A DNA stretch of 64,000 nt, taken from positions 1,612,001 through 1,676,000 of the forward strand of contig CP064985.1 in NCBI GenBank assembly GCA_016699675.1, in the 5' to 3' direction. Each line of letters starts with the position of its first letter. Positions within the stretch are counted from its first letter, which is position 1. This stretch comes from Austwickia sp. Its GTDB lineage: Bacteria; Actinomycetota; Actinomycetes; Actinomycetales; Dermatophilaceae. This document shows, piece after piece, positions 15,951-24,663 of the stretch. The notes under the pieces were generated by a model, which saw only the letters and a list, made by a program, of their open reading frames with translations, did no database searches and was not told where the DNA came from. Made by a program: the position numbers and the translations under genes.

Positions 15951-16877
15951 CTAGTCGGTTTCCTCCGTCGGCGGCGGATTCGGCGGGATCCATTCGATCC
16001 CGAGCGTCCCGGGTCCGAAGTCGCGCCGGAGGACCCTGGCGCTCCCGGGACCCCCGGCCACGGGGCTCGACACCTCGACGGCATCGCGCCGCTCCACCGC
16101 CATGGCCACGTCGGGGCGCGCCCCGGTCGGGAACCTGACCTCGACGAACGCCTCGCGTACCGAGCCCACGGCGACGACCAGGCACTGGCCGCGCTCGCGC
16201 CGGAAATCCGGGACCCGGCTGAAGCGGATCTCGTACTCCAACACGTGCGACCCGCCCGGTGGGATGGGCGGCAGCGCCAACTGCGCGATCGTGAACGAAC
16301 TGTCGGTCTCGCTCACGGCCCGCCGTACCGTCCCCCCGACCAGGGCATCGACCTCGACGAGCACCCCCGCGAAGGGATGGCCACCCGCGACGACGTACGT
16401 CTCGATCGGCTGCGCGGACAGGACGATGATCTCCCGGGACCGGATGACCGGGGTGTTGCCGAGCGCGTCGGCCCAGCCGATGGTCTGCTTCGAGACGACG
16501 GTGGCGTCGCGATCGAGGGTGTCGTTCCAGTCGGCGAGGATCGCGTCGACGACCCGGCGGCGGTCGACCACGTCCGCGAGTTTCGGGACGCCCGCGCCGG
16601 AACGCGTCGGACCCGTGGGGGGCGGCGCGACCGTGGCGAGCCGGGCCAGCGAGCCGCGGGGGGCGCCGAGGATGACCTCCAGCGCGCCGATGGCGGCGAG
16701 TGACGTGAACCGGCTGGGCGCGCTGCGCCCGCTCTGCCAGTAGCTGAGGGTGGCCGCGCTGATGCTGTGCCCCATGAGGCGAAGGTGGGCGGAGATGCGG
16801 TCCAGGCCGAGTCCGCGGGCATCGATGGCGGTGCGCAGCGCGTGATGGAAGAGGGGCGGTCCCGCGGGGTCGGTCAT
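15951..16877 (-). CDS. HTH regulator with C-terminal beta-rich domain (paralogue of 44710-45639)
   Basis: The 308-residue product has an N-terminal XRE-like helix-turn-helix (about residues 10-75; SISAATLSYWQSGRS is the recognition region) and a long C-terminal domain with alternating hydrophobic residues, likely a beta sandwich. The same architecture, with ATLSYWRSGRR and matching C-terminal blocks, occurs at 44710-45639. I know no function for this architecture. It is divergent from the UvrA-like gene with about 180 bp between, so it could regulate it. Confidence 0.7.
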   Translation of the reverse strand: MTDPAGPPLFHHALRTAIDARGLGLDRISAHLRLMGHSISAATLSYWQSGRSAPSRFTSLAAIGALEVILGAPRGSLARLATVAPPPTGPTRSGAGVPKLADVVDRRRVVDAILADWNDTLDRDATVVSKQTIGWADALGNTPVIRSREIIVLSAQPIETYVVAGGHPFAGVLVEVDALVGGTVRRAVSETDSSFTIAQLALPPIPPGGSHVLEYEIRFSRVPDFRRERGQCLVVAVGSVREAFVEVRFPTGARPDVAMAVERRDAVEVSSPVAGGPGSARVLRRDFGPGTLGIEWIPPNPPPTEETD

Positions 16878-17055
16878 CGCCCGCCTCTCCGTGCTCAGCG
16901 CCGGTCGTCGGTTGGGTTGGTGTGTTAAACCAATACTGCCCCACCGCTTTTCGCCGATACAGCAGCGGGTGTGTCCGCCCGCGGCCGGCCGCAGGCGGCG
17001 GCCGGCCCCGGCCGCGCCCCCTTGCTCCGAGCGGCCGGGCGGCTACCGTGGCCGC

Positions 17056-19422
17056 GTGCGCGAAGCCTCAGCGGAACACCACGACCAGATCCGGGTGCAG
17101 GGCGCCCGCGAGAACAACCTGCGCGACGTCGACGTGGTCCTGCCCAAGCGGCAGCTCACCGTGTTCACCGGCGTCTCAGGCTCGGGAAAGAGCTCGCTCG
17201 TGTTCGGCACGATCGCCGCGGAATCACAGCGCCTCATCAACGAGACCTACAGCGCGTTCGTCCAGGGCTTCATGCCGAACCTGGCCCGCCCCGACGTGGA
17301 CGCGCTGGAGGGGCTGACCACGGCGATCATCGTCGACCAGGAACGGATGGGGGCGAACGCCCGCTCGACGGTCGGTACCGTCACCGACGCCAACGCGATG
17401 CTGCGGATCCTGTTCAGCCGGTGCTCGGAGCCGTACGTCGGGCCCCCGAGCGCCTTCTCCTTCAACGTGCCCACGGTCACCGGCGGCGGGGCGGTGACCG
17501 TGCAGCGGGGCGAGCACGCCAAGGCGGTCAAGCGCAGCTACACCAAGCTGGGCGGGATGTGCCCGCGGTGCGAGGGCATGGGCTCGGTGAGCGACATCGA
17601 CCTGGCGCAGTTGTTCGACGAGACCAAGTCGCTGGCGGACGGCGCCCTGACCATCCCGGGCTACACCCCGGGCGGCTGGAACTACCGGCTCTACGCGAGT
17701 TCGGGCTTCGTGGACCCCGCCAAGCCCATCCGCGACTACACGGCCCGCCAGCGCCACGACTTCCTCTACCGCGAGCCGGAGCGGATGAAGATCGAGGGCA
17801 TCAACATGACCTACGAGGGTCTGGTGCCGCGGATCACCAAGTCGATGCTGGCCAAGGATGTCGAGGCGATGCAGCCGCACATCCGCGCGTTCGTCGAGCG
17901 GGCGGTCACCTTCACCACGTGCCCCGAGTGCGGCGGTTCGCGGCTGGGCGAGGGAGCCCGTACGGCGACCGTGGCGGGCCTCTCGATCGCCCAGGCCTGC
18001 GCGCTGCAGATCAGTGACCTGATCGAGTGGGTCAATGGTCTCGACGAGCCGGGCGTGGCACCCCTCCTGGCCGGGCTGCGGCACCTGCTGGCCTCGTTCG
18101 TCACGATCGGGCTGGGCTACCTGTCGTTGGACCGGCCGTCGGGCACGCTGTCCGGAGGGGAGGCGCAGCGGGTCAAGATGGTGCGGCACATGGGGTCGAG
18201 CCTGACCGATGTGTCGTACGTCTTCGACGAGCCCACCGTCGGCCTCCACCCGCACGACATCGCCCGGATGAACCAGCTGCTCCTGGCGCTGCGGGACAAA
18301 GGCAACACCGTGCTCGTGGTGGAGCACAAGCCGGAGGTCATCGCGATCGCCGACCATGTCGTCGACCTGGGGCCGGGCGCGGGTTCGCACGGTGGGACGG
18401 TGTGCTTCGAGGGGACAGTGGCCGGGCTGCGGGCGAGCGACACCCTGACGGGCCGGCACCTGAGCTACCGGGCCGCGCTGAAGTCCGCGCCGCGCCAGCC
18501 GTCCGGGCACCTGGCGATCCGCGGCGCCACCAGCCACAACCTGCGCGACGTCGACGTCGACATCCCGCTCGGCGTGCTGTGCGTGGTTACGGGAGTGGCG
18601 GGGTCGGGCAAGAGCTCGTTGATCCACGGGTCCCTGCCCGCCGACGCAGGGGTCGTCGCGATCGACCAGAGCGCCATCAAGGGGTCGAGGCGCAGCAATC
18701 CCGCGACGTACACCGGGATGCTCGACCCGATCCGGACCGCGTTCGCGAAGGCCAACGGGGTCAAACCAGCGCTGTTCAGCGCGAACTCGGAAGGTGCTTG
18801 CGAGAGTTGCGGGGGCGCCGGGGTGATCTACACCGACCTGGGCATGATGGCGTCGGTGTCCAGCCCGTGCGAGGACTGCGAGGGCAAGCGGTTCGACGCG
18901 AGCGTGTTGGAGTACCGGCTCGGGGGCCGCGACATCAGCGAAGTGCTGGCGATGCCGGTCGACGAGGCGCTGGCGTTCTTCGGCGGCAGCGCGCCCGCCT
19001 CCGGGGTGAAGATCCCGGCCGCCGCCAAGATCCTGGGCCGGATGGCGGACGTCGGGTTGGGGTACCTCACGCTCGGGCAACCGCTCACCACGCTGTCCGG
19101 CGGGGAGCGGCAGCGGCTGAAGCTGGCGATCCAGATGGCGACGGACGGCGGGATCTACGTCCTGGACGAACCGACGAGCGGGCTGCATCTGGCCGACGTG
19201 GCGCGGCTGTTGGAGCTGCTGGATCGGCTGCTCGACGCCGGGAAGTCGGTGATCGTGATCGAGCACCACCTGGCGGTCATGGCCCACGCCGACTGGATCA
19301 TCGACCTCGGCCCGGGCGCCGGCCACGACGGCGGCCGGGTGGTGTTCGAGGGTGTTCCGGCCGATGTGGTCGCGGCGCGCTCGACGCTGACGGGCGAGGC
19401 CCTCGCGGCGTACGTGTCCTGA
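17056..19422 (+). CDS. UvrA-like ABC ATPase (excinuclease subunit A paralogue)
   Basis: The 788-residue protein has two ABC ATPase modules with UvrA-type insertions: Walker A GVSGSGKSSL (about residue 43) and GVAGSGKSSL; signatures LSGGEAQRVK and LSGGERQRLK; Walker B VFDEPTVGLHP and VLDEPTSGLH. Zinc-finger CxxC pairs occur at CPRCEG, CPECGG, CESCGG and CEDCEG. It is shorter than canonical UvrA (about 950 residues), as in UvrA2/DrrC-like proteins linked to drug tolerance. The GTG at 17056 is chosen because the conserved IRVQGARENNLRDV starts soon after. Confidence 0.88.
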   Translation: MREASAEHHDQIRVQGARENNLRDVDVVLPKRQLTVFTGVSGSGKSSLVFGTIAAESQRLINETYSAFVQGFMPNLARPDVDALEGLTTAIIVDQERMGANARSTVGTVTDANAMLRILFSRCSEPYVGPPSAFSFNVPTVTGGGAVTVQRGEHAKAVKRSYTKLGGMCPRCEGMGSVSDIDLAQLFDETKSLADGALTIPGYTPGGWNYRLYASSGFVDPAKPIRDYTARQRHDFLYREPERMKIEGINMTYEGLVPRITKSMLAKDVEAMQPHIRAFVERAVTFTTCPECGGSRLGEGARTATVAGLSIAQACALQISDLIEWVNGLDEPGVAPLLAGLRHLLASFVTIGLGYLSLDRPSGTLSGGEAQRVKMVRHMGSSLTDVSYVFDEPTVGLHPHDIARMNQLLLALRDKGNTVLVVEHKPEVIAIADHVVDLGPGAGSHGGTVCFEGTVAGLRASDTLTGRHLSYRAALKSAPRQPSGHLAIRGATSHNLRDVDVDIPLGVLCVVTGVAGSGKSSLIHGSLPADAGVVAIDQSAIKGSRRSNPATYTGMLDPIRTAFAKANGVKPALFSANSEGACESCGGAGVIYTDLGMMASVSSPCEDCEGKRFDASVLEYRLGGRDISEVLAMPVDEALAFFGGSAPASGVKIPAAAKILGRMADVGLGYLTLGQPLTTLSGGERQRLKLAIQMATDGGIYVLDEPTSGLHLADVARLLELLDRLLDAGKSVIVIEHHLAVMAHADWIIDLGPGAGHDGGRVVFEGVPADVVAARSTLTGEALAAYVS

Positions 19423-19528
19423 CGCGTCGAGTGGCGCGGCTCGGCAGGGCGCGCGTCGCACGCGCCGTACGGCGGGGCCGCGCACCCGCCGCACCGTCGT
19501 CCCCGGGTGCCCCGCGCGCCCGCCTGTC

Positions 19529-19585
19529 CCGCCCCGATCGGTGACTTCGGGGCGTTGTGGGGCGACGCCGCACCGATCGGAGCGG
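19529..19585. repeat. Dispersed palindromic repeat, copy 1
   Basis: Left arm CGCCCCGATCGGTG (from 19530) and right arm CACCGATCGGAGCG (to 19584) differ by one base from perfect pairing and enclose GACTTCGGGG plus a variable stretch. It lies between the convergent UvrA-like gene and marR, 12 bp past the marR stop. Confidence 0.85.
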
Positions 19586-19596
19586 ACGGAGCGGGG

Positions 19597-20050
19597 TCAG
19601 CGGCCGGCGGCGCAATCGGGAGCGGCGAGGTGCGCACGCATCGCCCGTAGCTGGGCGATGAGCAGGGGCAGCTCGTTCTCGGGTACGCCGATGCGGCCGG
19701 GCGCGTTGAGCTCGGCCACGGCGGGCCGTACCCGCAACAGCAGCTCGATCCCCGCGGCCGTGATGGTGATCCCCGCGGCGCGCCCCCGTCCGCCCACGCT
19801 GGTGCGGCTGACCAGGCCGCGGGACAGCAGGCTGTCGATCAGCGGGTCCATGCTCTGGGGTCACCAGGACGGCCCGCGCGAGGCTCGCCTTCGTGAAATC
19901 GTCGCCATCCTGAAGACAGGCCAGGACGCCGAACTGGGTGGGCGTCAGGCCGAACCGGGCGAAGAGCTCGCGGAATCGGCGGGCCACGACCTGGGAGGTC
20001 TGGATCAGCTCCCACAGCGGCAGCTCGGGTGGCTTCATCCGACCGCTCAT
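19597..20050 (-). pseudogene. MarR family regulator, frameshifted
   Basis: The N-terminal part (WELIQTSQVVARRFRELFARFGLTPTQFGVLACLQ) and DNA-binding part (TKASLARAVLVT) are in one frame; MDPLIDSLLSRGLVSRTSVGGRGRA (in pieces, the wing) and the C-terminal helix are in another. The switch is at the four-G run 19857-19860. Whole, it would be about 150 residues, normal for MarR. Its ATG overlaps the monooxygenase stop (ATGA), so they form one operon. MarR proteins repress such operons and release on ligand binding; the palindrome at 21301-21318 is the likely operator. Confidence 0.85.
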
Positions 20051-21289
20051 CGGGACCTTCTGCTCAGGCGGCGTGCGGCCCCCGCGATCCCGGCGGCGAC
20101 GGGCAGCGCCACCGTCGCGACCGGCCGGGCGAGCGGGTGGGCGGACGCCGTGATCCAGCGGACCGGCTGGAGTGACTCGCGGACCGCCCTGGCGGCGTAG
20201 TCGCGCATCTCGTCGGTGGCCGACTGCAGCGCCGCGCTCACGGTGAGCCTCCCCGCCCGCCACGTCGGCGAGGGCCACCGTCAGCCGGTGGGCGTCGATG
20301 ATCGCCGTAGCGGCACCCCGGCCGCCGGTCGGGGGCATCACGTGCGCGGCGTCCCCGATGGCCGTGACCCGCCGGGGCGTCCACGGCGCGATGCGGTCGG
20401 GGTCGGCGGCCAGGAAGCGGAACCCGCCGAGCGTCTCCGGCTGGGCGCGTCGCGGGAGCTCGACCAGCTGGGGCCGCCACCGCCGGCTCTCCAGGAGGCT
20501 GGCGGCCAACCCCGCGAGCTCATCCTTCCCCAGCTCAGGCAGCGCCCGCGGTAGTTGGGCCGCAGCCGTGATCAGTCCCCAGATCACCACGGGCTCCGGG
20601 GCGGACGGGACGGTCGTGCCGTGCTGAGCCGGTACGGCGGATGGGGCGTGCCACGACGCGAACAGGCCGAGGCCGCCTGGGCCGAAGCCGAGCATCGGGT
20701 CGTCCCGCAGCAGGCTCTGTGCGGCCGCGGACAGCGCGGCGGTGGGGGTGCGCCCGGCGAGTCCCACCAGTCCCGTCGGCCGGCCGGTGGGACCGCCCGC
20801 GAGCTGCTCCGCCAGGCCGGATCCGGCGCCCTCGGCGATCACCAGCAGGTCACCGTCGACGGTCTCGCCGGACCGGAGCCGCACCTGTACCCCGGCGTCG
20901 GACTCGGCGTAGCTCGCACACACCGCGCCCATCCGCAGGCGCTCGCCCAGGCCCGCGGCCAGCAGCCGCCGCAGCGTGATCCGATCGACGTCCAGGGACT
21001 CTCCCTCGCCCTCGTCCCTGGCGCGCAGCAGCAGCCGGCCCCGGTGGTCGCGGACCGCCAGCGTGACCCCCGTGGTGGCGACCGAGCAGCGGGTCAGCTC
21101 CCGCATGAGGGCCGGCGGCAGGAGCTCCGCCAGCGCGGTGAGAGCGGTCGGTCCGAGGTGCAGCTTGTAGCCGCCCGTCGAGGACACGTCCGCGTCGCGC
21201 TCCAGGACGGTGACCGCTACGCCGTACCGCAGCAGGCCCTGGGCCAGCGCGAGCCCGCCGATGCCGCCGCCGGCGATGAGCACCATCAT
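20047..21289 (-). pseudogene. FAD-dependent monooxygenase (PHBH-like), frameshifted near its end
   Basis: VLIAGGGIGGLALAQGL is the FAD-binding GxGxxG, DRITLRRLL the middle motif, and IGDAAHVMPPTGGRGA the GD motif that contacts flavin ribityl. The frame is lost at DVAGG; the natural C-terminal part (SAALQSATDEMRDYAARAV onward) lies in another frame and ends at 20047. Deleting one base in the CCCC run 20251-20254 joins the two. Whole, it has about 413 residues. Such enzymes hydroxylate aromatics or inactivate antibiotics; substrate unknown. Confidence 0.87.
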
Positions 21290-21300
21290 GCGTCGTGAAG

Positions 21301-21318
21301 GTATCAGCGGACTGATAC
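21301..21318 (-). promoter_or_regulatory. Predicted MarR operator
   Basis: GTATCAG-CGGA-CTGATAC is a perfect 7-4-7 palindrome starting 12 bp upstream of the monooxygenase ATG. Its size and position fit a MarR dimer site overlapping the promoter or leader. The regulator encoded at the end of the same operon is the obvious binder. Confidence 0.65.
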
Positions 21319-21340
21319 GTGCGCATCGGTCGGTCCCGCT

Positions 21341-21396
21341 CGCTCCGATCGGGGACTTCGGGGCGCTCTGGGACGTCAACACACCGATCGGAGCGG
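21341..21396. repeat. Dispersed palindromic repeat, copy 2
   Basis: Left arm CGCTCCGATCGGGG and right arm CACCGATCGGAGCG enclose ACTTCGGGGCGCT and a variable part. It is 23 bp beyond the MarR operator. Copies 1 and 2 thus bracket the monooxygenase-marR operon. Confidence 0.85.
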
Positions 21397-21568
21397 GCGA
21401 ATCCACCCCAGCCAACCCGATCCCTCGGCCGCGCCGCCCGCTCGACGTACCGCCGTTGCCGTTTCCCTGCGGAGCAGCACCGCGGGCGTCGGTCAGGCCG
21501 CCATTGGGCGTGAGGGTCGCCGGGTGGCGTGCCAGGCTGGGCGGTGACCGACGCGCAGGAGGCCCGGG

Positions 21569-22141
21569 ATGACGACGTACACGACCGCCCCGTTGACCCG
21601 CGCGACCTGGGACGATTTCGCGGCCCTGGTCGAGGCGCACAGCGGCGTGTGGGGCGGGGGTTGGTGCATGGGGTTCCACCCCGAGGGCTTCGCGGCGGGC
21701 AGCGCGTCCGGGAACCGGGCGGCCAAGCGGCGGCTCGTCGAGTCCGGGGAGGTCCGTCAGGTGCTCGTGTACGCGGACGGGGCGTGCGTCGGCTGGTGTC
21801 AGTACGGGACGCCGGCCGAGCTGCCGAACATCAAGAACCTCAAGACGTACGCCGTGGCCGGCGCAGCGCTGCCCACGTGGCGCATCGGCTGCATCTTCAC
21901 GGCGAGCCGGCAGCGCGGTCGCGGCGTGGCGCACGCGGCCGTGGCCGAGGCCTTGGCGCAGATCCGGGCGGCCGGTGGCGGGGTGGTCGAGGCCTATCCG
22001 GAGCAGACGGTGGAGCGGAAGCCGCAGCGCGGGGCCTACCTGCACACCGGGCCGGAGGAGCTGTACGCCGCGTTCGGGTTCGAGCGAGACCGCCGGATCG
22101 CGAAGTGGCGCTGGGTGATGCGCCTAACCGTGGAGCCGTGA
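21569..22141 (+). CDS. GNAT family N-acetyltransferase
   Basis: The 190-residue product has the GNAT core: VLVYADGACVGWCQYG (strand 4), TWRIGCIFTASRQRGRGVAHAAVAEAL (the acetyl-CoA pyrophosphate loop R/Q-x-x-G-x-G/A) and YAAFGFERDRRIAKWRWVMRL at the end. It transfers acetyl groups to an unknown amine. AGGAGG stands six bases before the ATG at 21569. Confidence 0.82.
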   Translation: MTTYTTAPLTRATWDDFAALVEAHSGVWGGGWCMGFHPEGFAAGSASGNRAAKRRLVESGEVRQVLVYADGACVGWCQYGTPAELPNIKNLKTYAVAGAALPTWRIGCIFTASRQRGRGVAHAAVAEALAQIRAAGGGVVEAYPEQTVERKPQRGAYLHTGPEELYAAFGFERDRRIAKWRWVMRLTVEP

Positions 22142-22180
22142 CCGGCCGGACCGGCGGCAGCGGCAGAGAGGCCGGGCACA

Positions 22181-22810
22181 ATGGGCGCCGTGGGGAAGCC
22201 GACGGTGGTGGCCGTGAGCCGGGACGAGATGCATCACTTCAGCAAGGCGCCGGTGACGGCGATCACGCTGGTCGCCGGACTGGGCGTGCTCGGCGACGCG
22301 CACGCGGGAACGCTGGTGCAGCACCGGTCCCGGGTGCGTCTAGACCCCAACCAACCCAACCTGCGGCAGGTGCACCTGATTCAGCAGGAGCTGTTCGAGG
22401 ACGCGCGGGCCGCTGGCTACGAGCTGGCGCCGGGCGATCTCGGCGAGAACATCCTGACGTCGGGTGTGGACCTGCTGTCCCTGCCCGTGGGCACCCGGCT
22501 GACGATGGGCGAGGCGGTGGTGCGGCTGACCGGGCTGCGCAATCCGTGCGCGCAGATCAATACGTTCCGGCCGGGGTTGCTCACAGTGGTGCTGGCCCGC
22601 GGGGACGGAACCCCCAGCGAGGAGCCCGCGCGGCCGACCGGGTCTGCCGAGGCCGCCGGGGCGAGCGTGGCTGGTGACTGCGGCGTTACGGCGTACATCC
22701 GCAAGGCCGGGGTGATGGCGGTGGTCGAAACCGGCGGCGAGGTACGTCCCGGGCAGCCGATCCTGCTCACCCTGCCGGAGGGCCCGCACCAGCCGCTGGC
22801 CCCGGTCTAG
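22181..22810 (+). CDS. MOSC domain protein
   Basis: A 209-residue protein with the MOSC beta-barrel order: GLGVLGDAHAGTLVQHRSR, QVHLIQQELFEDA, LAPGDLGENILTSGVDL, LRNPCAQI with the conserved cysteine, and GVTAYIRKAGV. MOSC domains carry sulfur or bind molybdenum cofactor and are found in sulfurases and amidoxime-reducing enzymes. It starts 39 bp after the GNAT gene. The IS3 element begins just six bases after its stop, so its terminator may be displaced. Confidence 0.88.
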   Translation: MGAVGKPTVVAVSRDEMHHFSKAPVTAITLVAGLGVLGDAHAGTLVQHRSRVRLDPNQPNLRQVHLIQQELFEDARAAGYELAPGDLGENILTSGVDLLSLPVGTRLTMGEAVVRLTGLRNPCAQINTFRPGLLTVVLARGDGTPSEEPARPTGSAEAAGASVAGDCGVTAYIRKAGVMAVVETGGEVRPGQPILLTLPEGPHQPLAPV

Positions 22811-22829
22811 TCCCACTGAGCCGCCCCCT

Positions 22830-23651
22830 TCATTCGGTCCGGACGTTCTGTGAGTCGTCGGTTTCCATTTGATGGGTGCACTGCCGAGCGTACTCGGCTG
22901 GGGTTAGGTAGCCGAGCGAGGAGTGCCGGCGGTGGTGGTTGTACTCGTCCTTCCAGTCGCCGATGATGACCTGTGCGTGCAGCAGCGAGTAGAAGCTGTT
23001 GATGTTGAGGCACTCGTCGCGGATCCGGCTGTTGAACGACTCGACGTACCCGTTGCGCCACGGCGAGCCCGGAGGGATGTAGGACAGGCCGGTGCGGGTG
23101 CCGGCCCAGTCGACCATCGCCTCGCTGATGAACTCCGGCCCGTTGTCCGACCTGAGCACCGCCGGGGCGCCCCGGGCGGCGACGAGGTCCTCGAGGTGGG
23201 CGGTGAGTCGGTCGGCGGTAATCGAGCGCTCCACGAGGCCGCCGATGCACTCCCGGGTGTGTTCGTCGACGATCGAGCAGATCTTGATCAATCGTCCGTG
23301 CTCGTCGGCGTCGAACTGGAAGTCCACCGCCCACACCACGTTCGGCGCGTCCGCCGTCGGCGCGTCGACGGTCGAGGACCCGACGCGCTTGCGTCGACGC
23401 CGCTGCGGGACCCGGAGCCCTTCGTCACGCCACAGGCGTTGGATCTTCTTGTGGTTCACCACCCACCCCTCGGCGCGGGCGTCGTGATACGCCCGCCGAT
23501 ACCCGTAGCGGGGATGGTCCTTCGCCCAGGCGCGCAGCCACTCCCTGAGCGCCCGATCCGGGTCCGTGACCGTGTCGCCCTTGAGCGGTCGCCGGTACGC
23601 GGAGCGGCTCAGCCCGACCAGACGGCACGCCATCCGTTCGCTCACCCGCAA
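22830..23651 (-). CDS. IS3 transposase OrfB (DDE integrase)
   Basis: The 273-residue ORF has an HTH_21-type N-terminus (HPRYGYRRAYHDARAEGWVVN) and the retroviral-type integrase core: VWAVDFQFDAD (first D), LRSDNGPEF (second D) and NGYVESFNSRIRDE (E, 35 residues on). It is normally made as an OrfAB fusion by -1 frameshifting; the open frame extends upstream to the shift site. It cuts and joins the element ends. Confidence 0.95.
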   Translation of the reverse strand: MRVSERMACRLVGLSRSAYRRPLKGDTVTDPDRALREWLRAWAKDHPRYGYRRAYHDARAEGWVVNHKKIQRLWRDEGLRVPQRRRRKRVGSSTVDAPTADAPNVVWAVDFQFDADEHGRLIKICSIVDEHTRECIGGLVERSITADRLTAHLEDLVAARGAPAVLRSDNGPEFISEAMVDWAGTRTGLSYIPPGSPWRNGYVESFNSRIRDECLNINSFYSLLHAQVIIGDWKDEYNHHRRHSSLGYLTPAEYARQCTHQMETDDSQNVRTE

Positions 23652-23695
23652 CTTGCGCTTGAGGTGATCGACGGCGGCGCGGCGCCTGTCCGGGC

Positions 23696-23980
23696 TTAGA
23701 AGTTTCCCTCAGCCAGCTCCTTGAGCGCGGCCTTCTCCAGCTCCGCTTCCGCGAGCAGACGCTTCAGGGTCGCGTTCTGCTTCTCCAGCTCCTTCAGGCG
23801 CTTTGCGTCGTCGGCCTTGAGGCCGCCGTACTGGTTCCGCCACCGGTAGTACGTCTGCTCGGACACCCCCAGCTCCCGGCACACCGCCGCGACGTCCTGA
23901 CCATCGGTGAGCATCCTGTCGGCCTGCCCGAGCTTACGGACGACCTGCTCCGGGGTGTGACGCTTCCTGCTGTTCGTCAT
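23696..23980 (-). CDS. IS3 transposase OrfA (HTH, leucine zipper)
   Basis: The 94-residue OrfA has an HTH of the IS3/IS911 type (TPEQVVRKLGQADRMLTDG, then VCRELGVSEQTYYRWRNQYGG) and a leucine-zipper coiled coil (LKELEKQNATLKRLLAEAELEK). The slippery heptamer GGGAAAC lies in phase (G-GGA-AAC) at 23702-23708, four bases before the TAA begins. A -1 slip there fuses OrfA to OrfB. Confidence 0.93.
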   Translation of the reverse strand: MTNSRKRHTPEQVVRKLGQADRMLTDGQDVAAVCRELGVSEQTYYRWRNQYGGLKADDAKRLKELEKQNATLKRLLAEAELEKAALKELAEGNF

Positions 23981-24064
23981 GATCTGACCAGTCTCCCTGC
24001 CCGCGACCGCGGGCAACAGGACGACTCTCATAACGACTGGACCTACGAAACGGGGTCAGCCCAC

Positions 24065-24663
24065 CACCACTCGACGGGCCTCCGGTTGGGCGGAACCCGC
24101 ACGTCCGGGGCGCGCGGCGCGCTGCCGGAGTCGGTCAGGTCGCCACGGGCACCCTCGTCACGACTCGATGCACGAGCCGCGCCGACCTCGTGCCGACACC
24201 TACGAACGGCGACTCGCCCGCTGACGTTGGCGTCGACCCACACCAGTCCGCGTGGCGCTCGGACACATAGCGCCGCGACGCTCACCGATCAGCCGCACCT
24301 CGTGGAGCTCAACCTTGTTGGCTAAGTTCGTGAGCTCAAGGTCTGCGGGGTGAGGCACGTGTCGTGGACTCGACCGCCCCCGCTCCGATCGGTGACTTCG
24401 GGGCGCTCGGGGGCGTCAACTCACCGATCGGAGCGGGCGGGGATGGCCATCAAGACCAAATGACGAATGGCCCGTGTCCTGGGGTTTTCCCAAGTCACGA
24501 GCCATGCCGTTTGGTGGCTGGTCAACGAAAGTCGCTGGCCTGCGACCCTTGGGCTACACCTGCTCGCTTGGCACGCCGCCTCCGCAGCGGTTGGCACACG
24601 TCCTGGCTCGACGGTGGACCGGCCAAGGAAGACCAACCGTCGCGGCAGGCCGAAGTTCCGTGG
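24065..24663. other. Gene-poor stretch between IS3 and darG
   Basis: About 600 bases with no supportable gene. Frames that are open here lack family likeness and plausible ribosome sites. It contains repeat copy 3 and two nearby GAGCTCAA sites around 24307-24340. The base composition falls on moving right toward darG, which marks the change to island DNA. Confidence 0.5.
24380..24436. repeat. Dispersed palindromic repeat, copy 3
   Basis: The best copy: CCGCTCCGATCGGTGA (24380-24395) and its exact 16-base complement (24421-24436) enclose a 25-base loop beginning CTTCGGGGCGCT. It lies in island DNA downstream of darG. Confidence 0.88.

Larger units (their letters stand above)
22816..24060 (-). 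mobile_element. IS3-family insertion sequence with 4-bp target repeats
   Basis: The element is 1245 bp. Its ends, CTGAGCC on the left and GGGTCAG on the right, are part of imperfect terminal inverted repeats of roughly 40 bp whose inner parts (GGTCC, GAGTCGTC) match well. It is flanked by CCCA at 22812-22815 and 24061-24064, a perfect 4-bp target duplication. It encodes OrfA and OrfB in the usual overlapping phases. Both frames are intact, so it may be active. Confidence 0.9.

Noticed and set aside
17224..19494. A 756-codon minus-strand frame
   Set aside because: It is antisense to the UvrA-like gene, whose Walker motifs and zinc fingers settle the coding strand.
19298..22045. A 915-codon open frame on the minus strand
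   Set aside because: It strings together the frameshifted monooxygenase, the first part of marR and non-coding DNA. The real genes change frame inside it.
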